NCBI RefSeq assembly: GCF_000772105.1
Contig: NZ_CP009354.1
Coordinates: 2,542,001 to 2,606,000 of the forward strand
Origin: Vibrio tubiashii ATCC 19109
GTDB taxonomy: Bacteria > Pseudomonadota > Gammaproteobacteria > Enterobacterales > Vibrionaceae
DNA length: 64,000 nt
Direction: 5' to 3'
Numbering within the stretch: the first letter of the stretch is position 1; each line of letters opens with the position of its first letter. The notes beneath the pieces were generated by a model that saw only the letters and a list, made by a program, of their open reading frames with translations, was not told where the DNA came from and searched no databases. A program made the translations under genes and the position numbers. This document shows, in pieces, positions 59,902 through 64,000 of the stretch.

Positions 59902-60671
59902 TAGTTCAGACCTCCGTCACGAACTTTTGCTAGGAATGGACCAAAGCCCATATCGCCTAACCAGAAATCAAATGTACCTTGAACACCGTTACCTGTTAGT
60001 GTCGCACCTGATAGGCCATCAACACCGTGTTCAGAACCTGCTGGAGCGCCACCTTTAACAATCTTGATTGCTGGTTTGTGGTTCTCATCAAACAGTTTCT
60101 TGCCTTCAAACTGAGCACGCCAAGAAGGGTTCTCAATTTCACCACCAAGTCCAGGAGTTTCACCCTGTTCGTAGTAAGTGATTGCAGAGACAGTGTTACC
60201 GTCAGTTTCTACTGCAACAAAAGCGTACATCATTGACCATAGACCCGTACCGTGAACAGGTAGGATGATCTTAGATACTGCATCGCCATCTTTCACTAGG
60301 TAAATAACACCCGTGTTTGCGCGACGTAGGATCTTCGCTTTGTCTTGGTCAGCGGTTAGCTTGATAGACTCAGCAGGATCTTTTGCAGCTTTACGTTGGT
60401 CGTATGACGCAGCGTCACCTTCAACGAAAGCACCAGTATCGAAATCAACTAGACGAGGCTCGATGTACTCAGCGAATAGCTCTGGTACTTTCTTGCCTGT
60501 AGCGTCGATACCTGCAACTTCAACGATCTTAGTTTGCTTATCTAGTACAGCGTTAGCTTTTTGCTTGTCACGTAGACCTACAGCTGCTGTTGATACGATG
60601 ATTGAACAAACAAGGCTCAACCCGATAACAACACCCAGCGTCTTTTTAATGCTGTCGTTATTACTTGCCAT
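59901..60671 (-). CDS. nqrC: Na+-NQR subunit C
   Basis: 256 residues, one N-terminal membrane helix (about 11-32) and a periplasmic domain carrying covalent FMN on Thr224 of the SGAT motif ([12 protein letters not shown]). Substrate of ApbE encoded at 56210-57214. Overlaps nqrB by 11 nt. Confidence 0.97.
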   Translation of the reverse strand: MASNNDSIKKTLGVVIGLSLVCSIIVSTAAVGLRDKQKANAVLDKQTKIVEVAGIDATGKKVPELFAEYIEPRLVDFDTGAFVEGDAASYDQRKAAKDPAESIKLTADQDKAKILRRANTGVIYLVKDGDAVSKIILPVHGTGLWSMMYAFVAVETDGNTVSAITYYEQGETPGLGGEIENPSWRAQFEGKKLFDENHKPAIKIVKGGAPAGSEHGVDGLSGATLTGNGVQGTFDFWLGDMGFGPFLAKVRDGGLN

Positions 60672-61905
60672 AGCGTGCTAGTCTCCGCTTGATGTTCTTC
60701 TCGATAACTACATGGTCGAACAGAGGTGCAAACAGGTTCGCGAATAGAATCGCCAGCATCATACCTTCTGGGTAAGCTGGGTTTACTACACGGATTAGTA
60801 CACACATCACGCCGATTAGCGCGCCGTACCACCATTTACCTTTGTTAGTAAATGAAGCGGATACAGGGTCCGTTGCCATAAAGAACATACCGAATGCAAA
60901 ACCACCTAGAACTAGGTGCCAGTGCCATGGCATGTTGAACATTGGGTTAGTGTCAGAACCGATAACATTGAACAGAGTCGCTGTTGCAATCATACCGATC
61001 ATCACACCCGCAATAATGCGCCATGAAGCAATTCGCATGTACACGATCATTGCTGCACCGATCATTAGAGCCAGTGTCGAAACTTCACCAATAGAACCAG
61101 GAATGTTACCGATGAAAGCGTCCATCCAAGTGATTGGAGCGCCTGTCACTGTATTCACTAGTGCACCGTTACCACCTTGTGCCCATTGGCTAAGCGCCGT
61201 CGCACCAGAGAAGCCATCAGCTGCAGTCCAAACTACGTCACCTGAGATTTGCGCAGGGTAAGCGAAGAATAGGAATGCACGGCCAGCAAGTGCTGGGTTA
61301 AGGAAGTTACGACCCGTACCACCAAAGATCTCTTTGGCAACTACAACACCGAAGGTAATACCTAGCGCCGCTTGCCATAGAGGAAGTGTTGGTGGAACGA
61401 TAAGTGCAAATAGGATAGAAGTAACAAAGAAGCCTTCGTTAACTTCGTGCTTACGCACCATACAGAACAGTACTTCCCAGAAACCACCAACGATAAATAC
61501 CGTTGCGTAGATAGGTAGGAAGTAAGTTGCACCTAGGATCATCTTACTGCCAACGCCTGCATCGGCGGCTAAAGTGCCCCCAAGCATTTCCGTTAGCCAG
61601 TAGTGCCAGTTGCCAACAACTACAGCCGCTAGCTGATCACCAGCATACATGTGATTAAGTGCTGAGATAGCTTGGCCACCCGCGTTGTACATACCCCAGA
61701 ACATTGCTGGGAATACCGCGAACCAAACCATGATCATGATACGTTTTAGGTCAACGCTATCACGAACGTGCGAGCTTTTTTTCGTTACCAAGCCTGGCGT
61801 GTAGAAAAGTGTTGCTGCTGCTTCATATAAAGCAAACCACTTCTCATGCTTACCACCTGGCTCAAAATGATGCTCGATGTCTTCAATAAACTTTTTAAGA
61901 GCCAT
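60661..61905 (-). CDS. nqrB: Na+-NQR subunit B
   Basis: Main membrane subunit with the Na+ path, riboflavin and quinone site. From ATG 61905 it has 414 residues and covalent-FMN Thr236 in [11 protein letters not shown]. The frame to 61941 would overlap nqrA by 31 bp and is rejected. Ten membrane helices expected. 5 bp after nqrA. Confidence 0.97.
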   Translation of the reverse strand: MALKKFIEDIEHHFEPGGKHEKWFALYEAAATLFYTPGLVTKKSSHVRDSVDLKRIMIMVWFAVFPAMFWGMYNAGGQAISALNHMYAGDQLAAVVVGNWHYWLTEMLGGTLAADAGVGSKMILGATYFLPIYATVFIVGGFWEVLFCMVRKHEVNEGFFVTSILFALIVPPTLPLWQAALGITFGVVVAKEIFGGTGRNFLNPALAGRAFLFFAYPAQISGDVVWTAADGFSGATALSQWAQGGNGALVNTVTGAPITWMDAFIGNIPGSIGEVSTLALMIGAAMIVYMRIASWRIIAGVMIGMIATATLFNVIGSDTNPMFNMPWHWHLVLGGFAFGMFFMATDPVSASFTNKGKWWYGALIGVMCVLIRVVNPAYPEGMMLAILFANLFAPLFDHVVIEKNIKRRLARYGK

Positions 61906-61910
61906 GAAAA

Positions 61911-63251
61911 TTACCCTTCCTTCTCGATGGTATCTAGGCATTCACGAAGGAGTTCACCGTACTCGTATTTACCAGGACACACAAAGGTACACAATGCTAC
62001 ATCTTCTTCATCTAGCTCTAGCGCACCTAGTGCTGCTGCACTGTCAGTATCACCTGCGCATAGATCACGAAGTAGCAGAGTTGGCTCCATATCTAGAGGC
62101 ATTACGCGTTCGTAGTTGCCGATTGGAACCATTGAACGATCACTACCGTTAGTCGTCGTTGTCATGTTGAACAACTGACCTTTGAATACGTGACCAAGGA
62201 ATGAGCGAGTAATTGAGAACTTGTTCTTACCAGGCATTGCCCAACCGAACAGTTCTTTTTCACGGCCTTCACGTAATACAGAAACCTGTACGTGGTAACG
62301 ACCAAGGTATGCGTGAGGACCAATTGCATGAGTACCAGTTAGTACTGAACCAGAAATCACACGAACTTCACCTGGCATTAGCTCGCTGTCCGTTACGTCA
62401 TCAAGGCATGCACCTAGAGATGTACGAACTAGACGAGGGTTATTCACTACTGGGCCAGCCAGAGAAATAACACGGTCAGTGTAAAGTTCACCAGTTAGGA
62501 ACAACTTACCGAACGCGATAACGTCTTGGTAGTTGATACTCCACGCCACATTTTCTGCATTCACTGGGTATAGGAAATGCATGTGGGTGCCAGCAAGACC
62601 TGCTGGGTGAGGGCCATCAAATACATGCTCTTCAACATTTGATTGAGAAGAACGAGGAAGACTTGTGCCAGATTTACATACGTAAACCTTGCCATCAGTC
62701 AGAGTTGAAAGCAGATCTAAACCTGCAACGAACGCTTCTTGTTGCTCATTGATGATCAACTCAGGCTGAGCCGCCAATGGATTGGTATCCATAGCAGTAA
62801 CGAAAATAGCCTTAGTAGAAGATTCGATTGCTGGAACCTTGCTGAACGGACGAGTACGTAAAGCGGTCCAAAGGCCTGATTCAACTAGTTGAGTTTTCAC
62901 CGTTTCACGGTCAAGACCTGCTAGTTTATCAGCTTCAAACTTATCGAATGTCACCTGCTCTTCACCTGCCACTTCAATCACTACAGATTGAAGTACACGC
63001 TTAGCACCACGGTTAATCTCGATCACTTTACCAGCTGCTGGTGAAGTAAATTTCACACCTGGGTTCTTCTTATCTTCAAAAAGAACTTGAGCTTTCTTTA
63101 CTTCATCGCCTACGCGGACATGCATAGTAGGACGCATGCCGACGTACTCTTCGCCAAGCAAGGCGACTTTTTTGATGGTCTTACCATCATTAATCACCTG
63201 GGTAGGAGTTCCTGCAACAGGAAGGTCCAAACCCTTCTTTATTGTAATCAT
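61911..63251 (-). CDS. nqrA: Na+-NQR subunit A
   Basis: Soluble cytoplasmic subunit of the sodium-pumping NADH:quinone oxidoreductase, linked with quinone binding. 446 residues from ATG 63251 ([14 protein letters not shown]), the V. cholerae length. No redox motif of its own. First gene of nqrABCDEF. Confidence 0.97.
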   Translation of the reverse strand: MITIKKGLDLPVAGTPTQVINDGKTIKKVALLGEEYVGMRPTMHVRVGDEVKKAQVLFEDKKNPGVKFTSPAAGKVIEINRGAKRVLQSVVIEVAGEEQVTFDKFEADKLAGLDRETVKTQLVESGLWTALRTRPFSKVPAIESSTKAIFVTAMDTNPLAAQPELIINEQQEAFVAGLDLLSTLTDGKVYVCKSGTSLPRSSQSNVEEHVFDGPHPAGLAGTHMHFLYPVNAENVAWSINYQDVIAFGKLFLTGELYTDRVISLAGPVVNNPRLVRTSLGACLDDVTDSELMPGEVRVISGSVLTGTHAIGPHAYLGRYHVQVSVLREGREKELFGWAMPGKNKFSITRSFLGHVFKGQLFNMTTTTNGSDRSMVPIGNYERVMPLDMEPTLLLRDLCAGDTDSAAALGALELDEEDVALCTFVCPGKYEYGELLRECLDTIEKEG

Positions 63252-63651
63252 ACGCACTTGCACTACTTTTATCGGGAAAAAGATTCTTTGTTTGCGTAAC
63301 TTTTAGACACGACACTAGTGTCCGGTTTTGGTGAAGTTTTAAACACCAAAATCGCAACATCCTATTAAAAATCTCGCTACAAGAATTAAGCGGGATTTAT
63401 CAGGTGCGGTAGTCTATCATCTTTTTAGAAGGTGATGCCATGATGAATGCTATGATTAACAGAGATATTTCGAGTGAATAGGGTTTAAAAGGCGATAGAA
63501 TAGTCATAACTTTGAGCCACCGCACAAACATAAATCCGCACCCTATTTCCTATTTTTCTAATTCATTCACATCGTGAAACATTCTGTTTTAAAACTAACC
63601 ATTGCATTTATTTGTTTCTACCTTGTTAACATCTAGACTATCGCTACCAAT
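63252..63651 (-). promoter_or_regulatory. nqr upstream region
   Basis: 400 bp without a clear gene. In the presumed nqrA leader are a perfect palindrome GACACTAGTGTC (63311-63322) and an inverted repeat TTTTGGTG (63326-63333) with CACCAAAA (63344-63351). I could not place a convincing sigma-70 promoter. A 13-codon plus-strand ORF (63440-63481) with an AGAAGGTG ribosome binding site is also here but is not called. Confidence 0.5.
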
Positions 63652-63679
63652 AAAAAGGGTAGCAAACGCTACCCCTTTT
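63652..63679 (-). terminator. Intrinsic terminator of bolA
   Basis: 7-bp GC stem (63657-63663 with 63668-63674) flanked by A4/T4 pairing, T5 on the minus strand. Confidence 0.85.
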
Positions 63680-63685
63680 TGTGAC

Positions 63686-63994
63686 TTATTTTGAACCGCC
63701 TAAACACATCGGGCTATCTGGCGCGAGCTGATTCTGCTCTTTCCATTCATCAGCCGTATAGGTGTGCATAGACAAAGCATGAATTTGGTTGGCTAACTCT
63801 TCAGCAAGCACTTGATTCACTTGGCGGTGACGTGCAATCAAACGCGCCCCTTCAAATGCTTCACTGACAATAACCACCTTAAAGTGGCTTTCTGAGCCTG
63901 GCGGAACGTTATGCATGTAACTTTCGTTAATCACGCTTAAGTGGTCTGGATTGAAGGCCTCTTTGAGCTTGCTTTCAATGACTTCTTGGATCAT
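63686..63994 (-). CDS. bolA: BolA family protein
   Basis: 102 residues, class II KH-like fold; [27 protein letters not shown] holds the family helix-turn-helix and the conserved His that binds a 2Fe-2S cluster with monothiol glutaredoxins. Acts as stress morphogene regulator in E. coli. Lies upstream of nqr with its own terminator. Confidence 0.94.
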   Translation of the reverse strand: MIQEVIESKLKEAFNPDHLSVINESYMHNVPPGSESHFKVVIVSEAFEGARLIARHRQVNQVLAEELANQIHALSMHTYTADEWKEQNQLAPDSPMCLGGSK

Positions 63995-64000
63995 CTGTTT

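Noticed and set aside
63440..63481. 13-codon plus-strand ORF with AGAAGGTG ribosome binding site in the nqr upstream region
   Set aside because: Too short, no clear promoter or terminator on that strand; noted in the region entry only.

Overview
This window is a stretch of a Vibrio main chromosome. The evidence is the complete nqrABCDEF operon with apbE and nqrM behind it, a Crl sigma-S factor, a retropepsin-RimK-M14 cassette, the rpsB-to-dnaE gene order in its Vibrio form, and protein sequences that resemble Vibrio throughout. No rRNA, tRNA, phage, insertion sequence or CRISPR was found. Nearly everything is conserved core genome; accessory content is limited to small genes and intergenic DNA. 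The species was not determined.

Layout. 1-2.8 kb: the 3' end of mltD, a Yip1-family membrane protein and a membrane-anchored EEP hydrolase. 2.8-5 kb: glnB, a small cytochrome c and tilS. 5-24.4 kb: one long minus-strand envelope and translation block, read right to left as rpsB-tsf, pyrH, frr, uppS-cdsA-dxr-rseP-bamA-skp-lpxD, fabZ-lpxA, lpxB-rnhB-dnaE-accA. It is punctuated by several internal hairpin terminators. 24.7-28.9 kb: map, glnD and a DUF3461 gene on the plus strand, followed by a convergent intergenic region built of short palindromes and an 8-bp tandem repeat. 29.1-38.3 kb (minus): nrdR-ribD-ribE-ribBX, ribH-nusB-thiL-pgpA, proB-proA and crl. 38.4-41.8 kb: frsA, then gpt and a purine permease, each with a PurR-like operator.

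42.1-42.4 kb holds the most interesting locus: an apparently unannotated minus-strand RNA of about 310 nt. It has its own promoter, an upstream CRP-like box, a hairpin at the predicted 5' end, a CU-rich segment, a 28-codon ORF with a good Shine-Dalgarno and a strong terminator. This architecture matches the dual-function RNA VcdRP described in V. cholerae (an sRNA that lowers sugar uptake plus a 29-aa protein acting on citrate synthase), and I call it a probable homologue.

42.8-48.4 kb: pepD; rimB-rimK-M14 deacylase (plus strand); an NSS-family transporter (minus). 48.5-56 kb: a CHASE4-type GGDEF protein, a DUF2884 protein, a GreA/GreB-like protein divergent from a RecQ-like helicase with a rearranged C-terminus, dinB with a LexA box, and a double-receiver GGDEF response regulator. 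56-63.3 kb: nqrABCDEF with apbE and nqrM, the Na+-pumping quinone reductase and its cofactor and assembly factors. 63.7-64 kb: bolA.

Logic: purine salvage (gpt plus permease) looks co-repressed by PurR; dinB by LexA; the VcdRP-like RNA by CRP; rpsB-tsf carries a structured leader. Starts were moved inward from the longest ORF where family length and ribosome binding sites supported it. All functional calls come from reading the sequence, with no database search.
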